From Duganella sp. Root336D2 (GTDB taxonomy: Bacteria > Pseudomonadota > Gammaproteobacteria > Burkholderiales > Burkholderiaceae_D): a stretch of 64,000 nt of DNA. A program made the position numbers and the translations under genes. Location of the stretch: positions 1,264 through 65,263 of the forward strand of contig NZ_LMDB01000022.1 of assembly GCF_001425005.1 (NCBI RefSeq). Reading direction: 5' to 3'. Shown piece after piece: positions 35,033 to 43,000 of the stretch (the first letter of the stretch is position 1; each line of letters begins with the position of its first letter). The notes beneath the pieces are model-generated. The model did no database searches and was not told the origin of the DNA. It worked only from the letters and a program-made list of their open reading frames with translations.

Positions 35033-35123
35033 AATCGCGTTGCCAAGTGCTGAAATCTGCTGGAAATCGGAAGCGCTTGAAAATTCTCCCTCTGGGGTAA
35101 TTTCAGGCCGCGCGATTTCAGCA
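35026..35123 (+). repeat. Downstream copy of the paralog control region
   Basis: GTGCTGAAAT recurs at 35026-35035 (containing the stop codon) and 35047-35056, again 21 bp apart; this 31-base stretch is 27/31 identical to 34472-34502. TTCTCCCTCT (35084-35093) and GATTTCAGCA (35114-35123) are 30 bp apart, the same spacing as 34520 to 34550 upstream. No gene starts after it, so it is a duplicated control region or a second binding array. Confidence 0.65.
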
Positions 35124-35180
35124 CCTCCCCCAGACAGTCTCCGAATGAGGACTCCGCCGCCCGAAGCGTCGCGGCGGTCC

Positions 35181-35224
35181 TTGACATTTTATGTCGTGCT
35201 TTTATACTAATGACATAATATGTC
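35181..35224 (+). promoter_or_regulatory. Promoter of the membrane-stress operon with twin operators
   Basis: TTGACA (35181-35186) and TATACT (35203-35208) with a 16-bp spacer make a strong sigma70 promoter. Two near-identical palindromes, TGACATTTTATGTC (35182-35195) and TGACATAATATGTC (35211-35224), lie over the -35/spacer and the start-site region, with centres 29 bp apart. A repressor dimer on each would block RNA polymerase. The regulator is unknown. Confidence 0.7.
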
Positions 35225-35252
35225 TAACCACCCCACAACAAGGAGGGACTTT

Positions 35253-35681
35253 ATGGACGAGGTGATGGGCCGGATGCTGGCGATCGAGCGCGCGCTGTCC
35301 GCCCAGGTGGGCTCGCTGTCGGTGAGCGCCAACCTGCTGGCCCCGAGCGAGCCGGATGGCGTGCCGGTGATGCGCATGTGCATCGAGGGACAGGAAGAGA
35401 TCCCGGTGTTCGTCACCGCTTCGCCGCAGCAGGTGCTGTGCATCTGCTATCTGTGGACCGAGCGCGAGGTGCGCCCCGAGCGCCGTGCCGAGATGCTGGA
35501 AGCGATGATGGACCTGAACATCGCCATTCCGCTGTCGAATTTCGGCCGCATCGGCGAGCACTACGTCATTTTCGGCGCCCTGGCGGCCGACGCGACGCCG
35601 GAGAGCATCGCCACCGACGTCGCCATGGCTGCCGACAATGCGCTGGAAGCCCTGGAAGTGTTCAACGAATTTCTCATGTGA
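35253..35681 (+). CDS. YjfI family (DUF2170) protein
   Basis: The protein has 142 residues of DUF2170/YjfI type: MRMCIEGQEEIPVFVTASPQQVLCICYLW, a dimerising alpha-beta domain, and NIAIPLSNFGRIGEHYVIFGAL near the end. In E. coli yjfI is directly upstream of yjfJ (PspA family), the same order as here. Its role is unknown but linked to membrane-stress proteins by neighbourhood. The ATG at 35253 was chosen because AGGAGG lies at 35241-35246; the longer frame from 35220 begins inside the second operator palindrome. Confidence 0.82.
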   Translation: MDEVMGRMLAIERALSAQVGSLSVSANLLAPSEPDGVPVMRMCIEGQEEIPVFVTASPQQVLCICYLWTEREVRPERRAEMLEAMMDLNIAIPLSNFGRIGEHYVIFGALAADATPESIATDVAMAADNALEALEVFNEFLM

Positions 35682-35690
35682 GGAGCCATC

Positions 35691-36401
35691 ATGGCTGTTT
35701 TTTCCAAAGTGCTGACCATGTTGCGAGGTAACCTGCGCGAGATCGGCCAGAGCATCGTCGACGGCAACGCGTCGACCATTTACGAACAGGAAATCGTCGA
35801 AGCCACTGCCCATGTGGCGGCGGCCAAGAACGACCTGACGGCGGTGATGGCCAAGGAAATGCAGGCCGGCCGTGAAATCGAACGCCTGCGCGCCGAACTG
35901 CAAAAGTACGAAGACCTGGCGGTGCAGGCGCTGCAAAAGGACGAAGCCGGCCTGGCCGAGGAGGTCGCCACGCGCGTCGCGGACCTGGAATTGGCGCTGG
36001 CCGAGCAGGAAGAAGCCCGGGCCCAGTATGCCGCCCACGTGGCGCGCCTGAAGGACATGATACGCAACGCCGAGGCTACCCTGCGCGAACACGAGCGCCA
36101 GCTGGCCATGGCCAAGACCACGGAAAGCGTCTACAAGGCCACTGCCACCATCTCGCAGAACATGGGCGCGAGCGGCTCCAAGTTGATGAGCGCGAAGGAG
36201 TCGCTGGAACGCATCCGCCAGCGCCACCAGGACCTGGCAGACCGCATGCAGGCCGCCGAGACGCTGGAAGGCGAATTCGGTTCCAAGGCGCTGGACAACA
36301 AGCTGGCGCAGGCGGGGATCGGCGAGCGCGCCAGCCGCAAGGCCGAAGTCATTGCCCGCCTGCAGGCGCGTGCCCGGCCCAGCACGCCGGACCGGAGCTG
36401 A
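35691..36401 (+). CDS. PspA/IM30 (YjfJ-like) family protein
   Basis: This 236-residue almost wholly helical coiled-coil protein has the PspA/IM30 beginning MAVFSKVLTMLRGNLREIGQSIVDGNASTIYEQEI (amphipathic helix then Asp/Glu-rich turn) and long heptad regions from about 30 to 200. PspA proteins are ESCRT-III relatives that polymerise on the inner membrane and protect it under stress. AGGAG at 35680-35684 overlaps the end of yjfI. Next to flotillin and NfeD/YqiJ-type genes it probably acts in repair or organisation of membrane domains. Confidence 0.85.
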   Translation: MAVFSKVLTMLRGNLREIGQSIVDGNASTIYEQEIVEATAHVAAAKNDLTAVMAKEMQAGREIERLRAELQKYEDLAVQALQKDEAGLAEEVATRVADLELALAEQEEARAQYAAHVARLKDMIRNAEATLREHERQLAMAKTTESVYKATATISQNMGASGSKLMSAKESLERIRQRHQDLADRMQAAETLEGEFGSKALDNKLAQAGIGERASRKAEVIARLQARARPSTPDRS

Positions 36402-36406
36402 GGCGC

Positions 36407-36742
36407 ATGGTACGCAGTTCCAGCCGCTGGTCCGGATCGGACGCGGCCTTGCGCGCCGTCCAGGTGGCGTTTGACGTCGAGACGCAGGTGATCGACGCGG
36501 TGCGCCTGGCGGCGTTCAAGAGCCAGCTTTCCACCTCGGACCAGATCCGCAAGATCCTCGGTTTGCCGTTTAGCAGCAAGCCGGTGCGCCCGCGGCTGAC
36601 GGTCAGCCTGTCCGACGCCGACTACGCGCTGCTGGCCGGGCGCCTGGGCGTGGACGCGGCCGACCGCCGCCGCATCAAGGAAATCCTGCATGAACAGTTG
36701 ATAACGTTTGCAATAAAGCAATTAGAGCGCGAGAATGCTTGA
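36407..36742 (+). CDS. Hypothetical protein with two ribbon-helix-helix-like halves
   Basis: The protein has 110-111 residues and matches no family I recognise. It looks internally duplicated: RAVQVAFDVETQVIDAVRLAAF with STSDQIRKILGLP in the first half, and RPRLTVSLSDADYALLAGRLG with DRRRIKEILHEQLITFAIKQL in the second, each with strand-helix-helix order. A tandem RHH would act as a DNA-binding pseudo-dimer. Lying inside the operon between pspA and yqiJ homologs, it is the most local candidate for the repressor of the twin-operator promoter. This is inference only. Confidence 0.6.
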   Translation: MVRSSSRWSGSDAALRAVQVAFDVETQVIDAVRLAAFKSQLSTSDQIRKILGLPFSSKPVRPRLTVSLSDADYALLAGRLGVDAADRRRIKEILHEQLITFAIKQLERENA

Positions 36743-36769
36743 CGATTTCACCACCCTGAAGGGCACCGC

Positions 36770-37396
36770 ATGAGCACCTGGCAAACCCTGACCAGTTTTC
36801 CTACCGCCGTCCCCACCGTCCTGCTGATCATCCTGCTGGTGTACTGGGGCTTGTCGCTGGCCGGCCTGTTCGACCTGGGCGACAACCTCGAGGCCGAGGC
36901 CGATGCCGATGACGCCGACTTGCAAACGCTGGCATCGTGGCTGGTGGCGCTGGGGCTGGGCGGCGTACCGCTGTCGATCGTGGCCACGCTGCTGGTCTTC
37001 TTCACCTGGCTGCCGACGGCCCTGCTGCACCAGTACCTGCTGGCCTGGCTGCCGGCCGGGGTGCTGCAATGGGCCGGCGGCGGCGCCGTGCTGCTGGCGG
37101 CTGCGGCCTTCAGCGTGTGGCTCTCGGCGCGCCTGGTCAGGCCCTTGCGTGCGCTGTTCGTCAAGCACCATGCGCCGGAAAACCGCAGCCTGGTGGGCCG
37201 CACCTGCCGCATCGTCACGCTGGCGGTGGACGAGAAATTCGGCCGCGCCGAAGTGGCGACCAGCGGCGCCAGCCTGAATATCCGGGTCTGGGCCAGTTCG
37301 CCCAATTCACTGGGCAAGGATGCGCTTGCGGTGATCGTCGCCTACGACGAAGCATCGCAGCAGTACGAAGTACAGGCCGCCAGCGCGGCCAGCTAA
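36770..37396 (+). CDS. YqiJ-like (DUF1449) membrane protein with OB-fold tail
   Basis: The protein has 208 residues with membrane segments at about residues 13-35, 58-84 and 91-115. A C-terminal soluble part (SLVGRTCRIVTLAVDEKFGRAEV) follows, of the NfeD-like OB fold seen in YqiJ. In E. coli yqiJ precedes yqiK (flotillin), and the same pair occurs here with the flotillin gene 42 bases downstream. NfeD-type partners are thought to work with flotillins in membrane microdomains. The acidic loop EAEADADDADLQ lies between segments 1 and 2. Confidence 0.8.
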   Translation: MSTWQTLTSFPTAVPTVLLIILLVYWGLSLAGLFDLGDNLEAEADADDADLQTLASWLVALGLGGVPLSIVATLLVFFTWLPTALLHQYLLAWLPAGVLQWAGGGAVLLAAAAFSVWLSARLVRPLRALFVKHHAPENRSLVGRTCRIVTLAVDEKFGRAEVATSGASLNIRVWASSPNSLGKDALAVIVAYDEASQQYEVQAASAAS

Positions 37397-37438
37397 AACA
37401 ATAAATACCAACAATACCAACACACCTGAAGGAAATCC

Positions 37439-39502
37439 ATGGACATCATGTTGATTACAGCCGCCATCGGTATCGTCTTTTTGCTCGGCGCCCTGGCCAT
37501 GTTCGCCCGCTTCTACCATAAGGTCGAACAGGGTCACGCAATGATCATCAATACCCTGCGTGCCGAGCCGGACGTGAGCTTTACCGGCGGCATGGTCTAC
37601 CCCATCATCCACAAGAAGGAAATGATGGAGATCTCGCTCAAGACCATCGAGATCGACCGCCTTGGCAAGGATGGCCTGATCTGCCGCGACAATATCCGCG
37701 CCGACATCAAGGTCACCTTCTTCCTGCGCGTGAACAAGACCAGGGACGACGTGCTGAAGGTGGCCCAGGCCGTAGGCTGCGCCCGCGCTTCCAGCCAGGA
37801 CACGCTGGAAAGCCTGTTCTCGGCCAAGTTCGCCGAGGCCCTGAAGACGGTCGGCAAGTCGATGGACTTCGTCGACCTGTACCAGGCGCGCGACCGCTTC
37901 CGCGACGACATCATCCGCCAGATCGGCAACGACCTGTCCGGCTACATCCTGGAAGACGCGGCCATCGACTATATCGAGCAGACCCCGATCGAAAAGCTGG
38001 ACAGCCATAACATCCTGGATGCGCAGGGTATCAAGAAGATCACCGAACTGACCGCGATCGAAAGCGTGCGCACCAATGAACTGAAGCGCGACGAGGAAAT
38101 GCGCATCAAGAAGAAGGACGTGGAAACGCGCGAAGCGATCCTCGAGCTGGAGCGCCAGCAAGCCGACGCGGAAGCGCGCCAGAACCGCGAGGTCACCTCG
38201 GTGCGTGCGCGCGAACAGGCCGAAGCCGAGAAGGTGCAGTCCGAAGAGCGCGCCAAGTCCGAACTGGCCCGCCTGCAGGCCGAACAGGTGGTGCTGGTGC
38301 AGCAGGAAAATACCACGCGCGAGAAGGAAGTGGCGGAGAACAACCGCAAGCGCGCCGTCGCCATCGAGGAAGAGCGCGTGACCCGCGCCCGCCTGCTGGA
38401 AGTGGTGGCGCGCGAGAAGGAAGTCGAACTGCAACGCATCGATAAGGAGAGGGCGCTGGAGGTGCAGAAGAAGGCCATCGCCGACGTGATCCGCGAGCGC
38501 ATCGTGGTCGAGCGCACGGTGGCCGAGCAGGAAGAAGCCATCAAGGACGTGCGCACCCTGGCCGAGGCCGACCGCGGCAAGAAGTCGCTGGTGATCGCCG
38601 CCGAGGCCAGCGCGGAAGAGAAGCTGCTGCTGGCGGTCAAGGCGGCCGAAGCGGATGAGCGCGCGGCCAAGCACCGCGCCGCCCAGGAACTGACGCTGGC
38701 GGAAGCGGCGCTGAAAGTGGCGGAGAAGGAAGCCGAAGCCAAGAAGCGCCAGGCGGAAGGCACGGAAGCAGAAATCGCCGCCCCTGGCCTGGCGGAAGCG
38801 CGCGTCATGCTGGCGTCGTCGGAAGCGATCGTCAAGCAGGGCGCGGCCCAGGCCGAAGCGACCCGCCTGCGCATGGAAGCCGAAGCCAAGGGCAAGGAGC
38901 AGTTGGGCCTGGCCGACGCTGCGGTGAAGACGGCCGATGCGGCCGCCACGGCCAGCCTGGGCGCGGCGGAAGCCAAGGTGATCGAGGCGCGCTTCGAAGC
39001 CGAGTCGCGCGGCCTGGCGCAGAAGTTCGAATCGATGTCGGCGATGAGCGCCGAAACGCGCGCCCACGAAGAGTTCCGCATGCAGCTGGAACTGGCCAAC
39101 GAGCAGGCCCTGAAAGGCATCGATGCGCAGACCATGGTCGCGCGCGAGCAGGCCGAAGTCCTGGGCAAGGCGCTGCAGAACGCCAAGATCGACATCGTCG
39201 GCGGCGACGGCAACTACTTCGACAGCTTCGTGCGCGCGCTGTCGGTCGGGCGCGGCATCGATGCCGCCATCGAAAAGAGCAAGACCCTGCAGATCGGCCT
39301 GAAGGACCACCTGAGCGGCGAGCGCGACATGCTGAACGACCTGCGCGGCCTGGTCGGCGCGCTGGGCGGCTCCTCCGGCGAGCTGCAGAACCTGAGCGTG
39401 GCTTCGCTGCTGGCCAAGGTGTCGCGCGAAGGCACCCAGCAACAGCAGCATGCCCTGAACAACCTGATCGCCTCGGTCCCTGAACTGAAAGGAAAAGCAT
39501 GA
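37439..39502 (+). CDS. Flotillin-family (YqiK-like) SPFH protein
   Basis: The protein has 687 residues: one N-terminal membrane segment (MLITAAIGIVFLLGALAMFARF), an SPFH/band-7 domain (about 30-200, with VEQGHAMIINTLRAEPDVSFTGGMVYPIIHKKE), then an unusually long Ala/Glu/Lys/Arg-rich coiled coil (about 205-520) and a C-terminal region with FDSFVRALSVGRGIDAAI. Flotillins assemble into large rings that organise detergent-resistant membrane regions. The coiled coil is longer than in most bacterial flotillins. It overlaps the next gene by 4 bases (ATGA). Confidence 0.85.
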   Translation: MDIMLITAAIGIVFLLGALAMFARFYHKVEQGHAMIINTLRAEPDVSFTGGMVYPIIHKKEMMEISLKTIEIDRLGKDGLICRDNIRADIKVTFFLRVNKTRDDVLKVAQAVGCARASSQDTLESLFSAKFAEALKTVGKSMDFVDLYQARDRFRDDIIRQIGNDLSGYILEDAAIDYIEQTPIEKLDSHNILDAQGIKKITELTAIESVRTNELKRDEEMRIKKKDVETREAILELERQQADAEARQNREVTSVRAREQAEAEKVQSEERAKSELARLQAEQVVLVQQENTTREKEVAENNRKRAVAIEEERVTRARLLEVVAREKEVELQRIDKERALEVQKKAIADVIRERIVVERTVAEQEEAIKDVRTLAEADRGKKSLVIAAEASAEEKLLLAVKAAEADERAAKHRAAQELTLAEAALKVAEKEAEAKKRQAEGTEAEIAAPGLAEARVMLASSEAIVKQGAAQAEATRLRMEAEAKGKEQLGLADAAVKTADAAATASLGAAEAKVIEARFEAESRGLAQKFESMSAMSAETRAHEEFRMQLELANEQALKGIDAQTMVAREQAEVLGKALQNAKIDIVGGDGNYFDSFVRALSVGRGIDAAIEKSKTLQIGLKDHLSGERDMLNDLRGLVGALGGSSGELQNLSVASLLAKVSREGTQQQQHALNNLIASVPELKGKA

Positions 39503-40029
39503 TCTGCCCGGCCTGCGCAAGCACCCATTTCCAGTCGACCCGCATCGAAGGCGGCTTGCCCGCAGAGCAATGCGAGGCTTGCCGCGGTGTGCTGGTGGAC
39601 CTCGAGCGCTATCGCGCCTGGCGCAAGACCATGCCGGCGGTGGCGCTGGCCGCCGCCACCGCCGAAGCGAGCGTCACCGACGGCGCCGTCCGGCTCTGCC
39701 CCAGGACCGGGCGCATCATGGCGCGCCTGAAGGTGGACAACCACCATCCGCTGCGCCTGGACTACAGCGCGGCGGCGCAGGCGATCTGGCTCGACGCCGG
39801 CGAGTGGGACACGCTGATGTCGCTCGACTTCCACGGCCAGCTTGACGAGATCGCCTCCGACCGCTGGCAGGCCAGCGTGCAGGAAGCGGCATCGCGTGAG
39901 CGCATCGAGCAAGCCATGCAGGCGCGCTTCGGCGACGACTTTGCCGAGCTGGCGCGCATGCGGGCCTGGCTGGACGGCCGCCCGAACCGCGGCGAGATGC
40001 TGGCCTTCCTCGGCGCCCTTAAAGACTGA
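39499..40029 (+). CDS. Zinc-ribbon (TFIIB-type) protein
   Basis: The 176-residue protein begins MICPACAST and continues with EQCEACRGVLVDLERY, two CxxC pairs of a short zinc ribbon followed by the L-x-x-Y helix typical of TFIIB-type ribbons in bacterial proteins. The remainder is helical (DFHGQLDEIASDRWQASVQEAASRERIEQ). It is coupled by 4-bp overlap to the flotillin gene and lies 20 bases before the AAA ATPase gene, so it probably serves as an adaptor for one of them. Enzymatic function is not suggested. Confidence 0.75.
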   Translation: MICPACASTHFQSTRIEGGLPAEQCEACRGVLVDLERYRAWRKTMPAVALAAATAEASVTDGAVRLCPRTGRIMARLKVDNHHPLRLDYSAAAQAIWLDAGEWDTLMSLDFHGQLDEIASDRWQASVQEAASRERIEQAMQARFGDDFAELARMRAWLDGRPNRGEMLAFLGALKD

Positions 40030-40049
40030 AGCGACAGAAGCACAACATC

Positions 40050-43000
40050 ATGAGCCAAGAACAAGCAGCACCCGAGGGTGCCGAGGCGTCGCTGCGCCAT
40101 TCCAGCAGTTTCGATTTGCTGCGCAAGCGGCTGGCCGAGCAGGGCAAGTCCCTGCTGGAGAAGGCCGGCGCGCTGAACGCAGCGCGGCTGGCCGAGTTCG
40201 GCCGCGAAGAGATGGCGCTGCGCGCCCGCACCCGCGCCCGCACCGACAACAACTGCACCGCGCGCGACCTGGTGCTGGTCGGCGAGGTGCTGCTGTTCGG
40301 CTATAACGTCTTCATCGGCCTGCGCCAGGAGACCCAGGTGGCGGACGTGTTCGCGCTGTATCGCCTGCGCCAGGACGGCGCCGAAGTGGAGCTCGAGCCG
40401 CTGGCGCTGGACGGCAGCTTCCTGGCCGAGCCGCGTTTCGTGGCCGAATTCAAGGAACTCTACAACTACTACCGCAGTGCGCAGCTGGTGCAGCTGCGCG
40501 TTACGCAAGGCAAGCTGCTGGCCGCCTTCAAGATCGGCGAACGCCAGAGCGACCTGCGCGTGTTCCGCTGGCAGCTCGGCGAGCAGGGCGCGGCGACCTA
40601 CATCGACAACCGCGGCGAACGCGATGTCGCGCTGCCGCCGCCGCATGATTTCGAGTGGAGCGTCACCACGCGCGACCAGCACGTGCTGGGCCAGCACCCG
40701 CACGTCAACGTGCTCGACACCCTGTTCGTGGAAACAGTGGGCGGCGACCTGACGCTCAAGATCGAGAACAACACGGAAACAGGGCTGGGCATCTACAGCG
40801 AGCCGGTCGACGATCCCAACCAGTCGCTCAGCGACGCCGAGATCGCGTATGCCGCGCTCGGCGACCTGATCCTCTTGCGCGTGCGGCCCTACCGCGAGAC
40901 GCAGCTGCGCTACCTGGTGTATTCGCGCCTGAGCCAGCAGGCGCAGCGGGTCGACAGCATCGGCGCCTCCTGCGTGCAGCTGCCGGAAGACCACGGCATT
41001 GTCTTCCCCGGCGGCGTGATCCTGCAGGGCGGCGAGTCGCGCCTGTTCGCCGGCCTGCCGGAGGGACTGCAATTCGAGCGCCGGGTGCTGGCGCCCAACG
41101 GCGAAGACGTGCTGTATGTCTTTTACGAACTTGTCAGCGGCACTTATGTGCTGCTGACCTATAACCTGATCAACAAGACCCTGTCGCAGCCGCTGGTGGC
41201 GCACGGCTACGCCCGCTATGACGACGGCAGCATGCTGCTGTTCACCGCGGAAAGCGAGGAGCCGACCCGCAACCACCCGATGCAGTGGTGGCAGACGCCG
41301 TTCCTGGGCGAGGAATACGCCGCCCGCGCCGCGCCGCGCCAGGGCTTCTTCGGCAAGATCGGCAACCGCGAGCTGGTGCGCGGGGTGTCGGAACTGTATT
41401 CGATCGGGCGCATGGTGCGCGAGCAGGGCCAGGGTGAAGGCGGCGGCAATGCGCTGCCCGGCCGCGCCGTCTACGAGAGCCTGCTGCGCCAATGCCGCCG
41501 GGTGGCCGACGCTTTCCACTGGCTGGGCGCGCCCGAAGCCATGGGTGTCGGCGCCGACCTGGGCGGGGTGTCCGAGCTGGCCAGCGCCACGATGGACGAA
41601 TTCGACAAGGCGGCGGCAATCCAGCGCGAAGCGGCGCGCGTGCTGCAGCAGGCGGCGCAGGAGCAGCGCCAGTTGCTGGCCGAGACGGCCAGCCGGCTGT
41701 GGCAATCGCCGACCGAGTTTATCGAAGCGCTGGAACAGATCCGCCTGGCGCGCGGCCGCCTGGCCACGCTGAAGGAGCGGCGCTACATGGACGTGGCGCG
41801 CCTGGCCGAACTGGATGGCGAACTGGGCGCCGAAGAGGCGCGCGTGGGCGAGCGCACCGTCCAGTTCCTGTCGCAGGCCAATGCCTTCGCCGGGCTGGAG
41901 GCGGAACTGGCGAAACAGCGCGGGCAGCTGCCGCAGCTGGGCACCACGGCCGAACTGGCGCCGCTCAACGAAGCGCTGGACCGCACGGCGCGCAACCTGG
42001 ATGGCTTGAACGAACTGCTGGGCACCCTGGCGGTCGGCGATGCCGCCTTGCGCACCCAGATCCTGACCGCCATCTCGCGCCTGTACGCGGGCATCAACCA
42101 GTTGCGCGCTGAAGTGCGCCAGCGCCGCAAGCAGCTGGCGCAGACCGAGTCGGCGTCCGAATTCGCGGCCCAGTTCCAGTTGTTCAGCCAGTCGGTGGAG
42201 AGCAGCCTGGAACAGGCCGACACGCCGGAGCGCTGCGATGAATTGCTGACGCGCCTGCTGGCCCAGCTGGAAACCCTGGAAGGGCAGTTCGCCGAGCAGG
42301 AAGACTACCTGGCCGAGATTGCGCACAAGCGCGAAGCGGTGTACGAAGCGCTGGAGGGGCGCAAACAGTCGCTGCTCGATGCGCGTGCGCGCCGCATGCA
42401 GGCCATCGGCGAAGCGGCGCGCCGCATCCTGGCGGGTGTGCCCAAGCGCCTGGCCCAGTTCAGCGAAGCGGCCCAGATGGAAGCGTATTTCGCCGCCGAT
42501 GCCCTGCTGGCCAAGCTGAAGGCCAGCATCGAGGAATTGCGCAAGCTGGGCAACGCGGTCGCCGCGGACGATTTGAGCGGGCAGCTGAAGAACCTGCGCG
42601 AACAGGGCCAGCGTGCGCTGCGCGACCAGAACGAACTGGTAAGCGGCAATACCATCAAGCTGGGACGGCATGACTTCACCGTCAACCGGCAAACGCTGGA
42701 GCTGGCCATCGTGCCGCACCAGGGCGAGCTGGCCTTCCACCTGGCCGGCACCGATTACTATGCGCCGCTGCAGGACGCGCGCCTGGATGCCTTGCGCCCA
42801 TGGTGGTCGCAGGAGACCGTGGCCGAGACAGCGCAGGTTTACCGCGCCGAATACCTGGCTTACCAGTTCATGCGCGCGGTGCGCGCCGGCACCGCCGGCA
42901 TCGACTGGCAGCAATTGCAGGAAGCGCTGGCGCAGCCCGATAGAGCGGCGCTGGACGAACCGGTGCGCCGCTTTGCCGCGCCGCGCTACCAGGAGGGCTA

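Noticed and set aside
34472..35123. CTGAAA repeats as a CRISPR array or plasmid origin iterons
   Set aside because: The units are about 10 bp, spaced 21 bp, with no unique 30-bp spacers, no cas gene, no replication initiator and no AT-rich opening region nearby.
37307..39520. 737-codon open frame on the - strand opposite the flotillin gene
   Set aside because: Antisense shadow of the Ala/Glu/Lys coiled coil; the Phe/Leu/Gly-rich pattern is the expected reverse reading of such codons.
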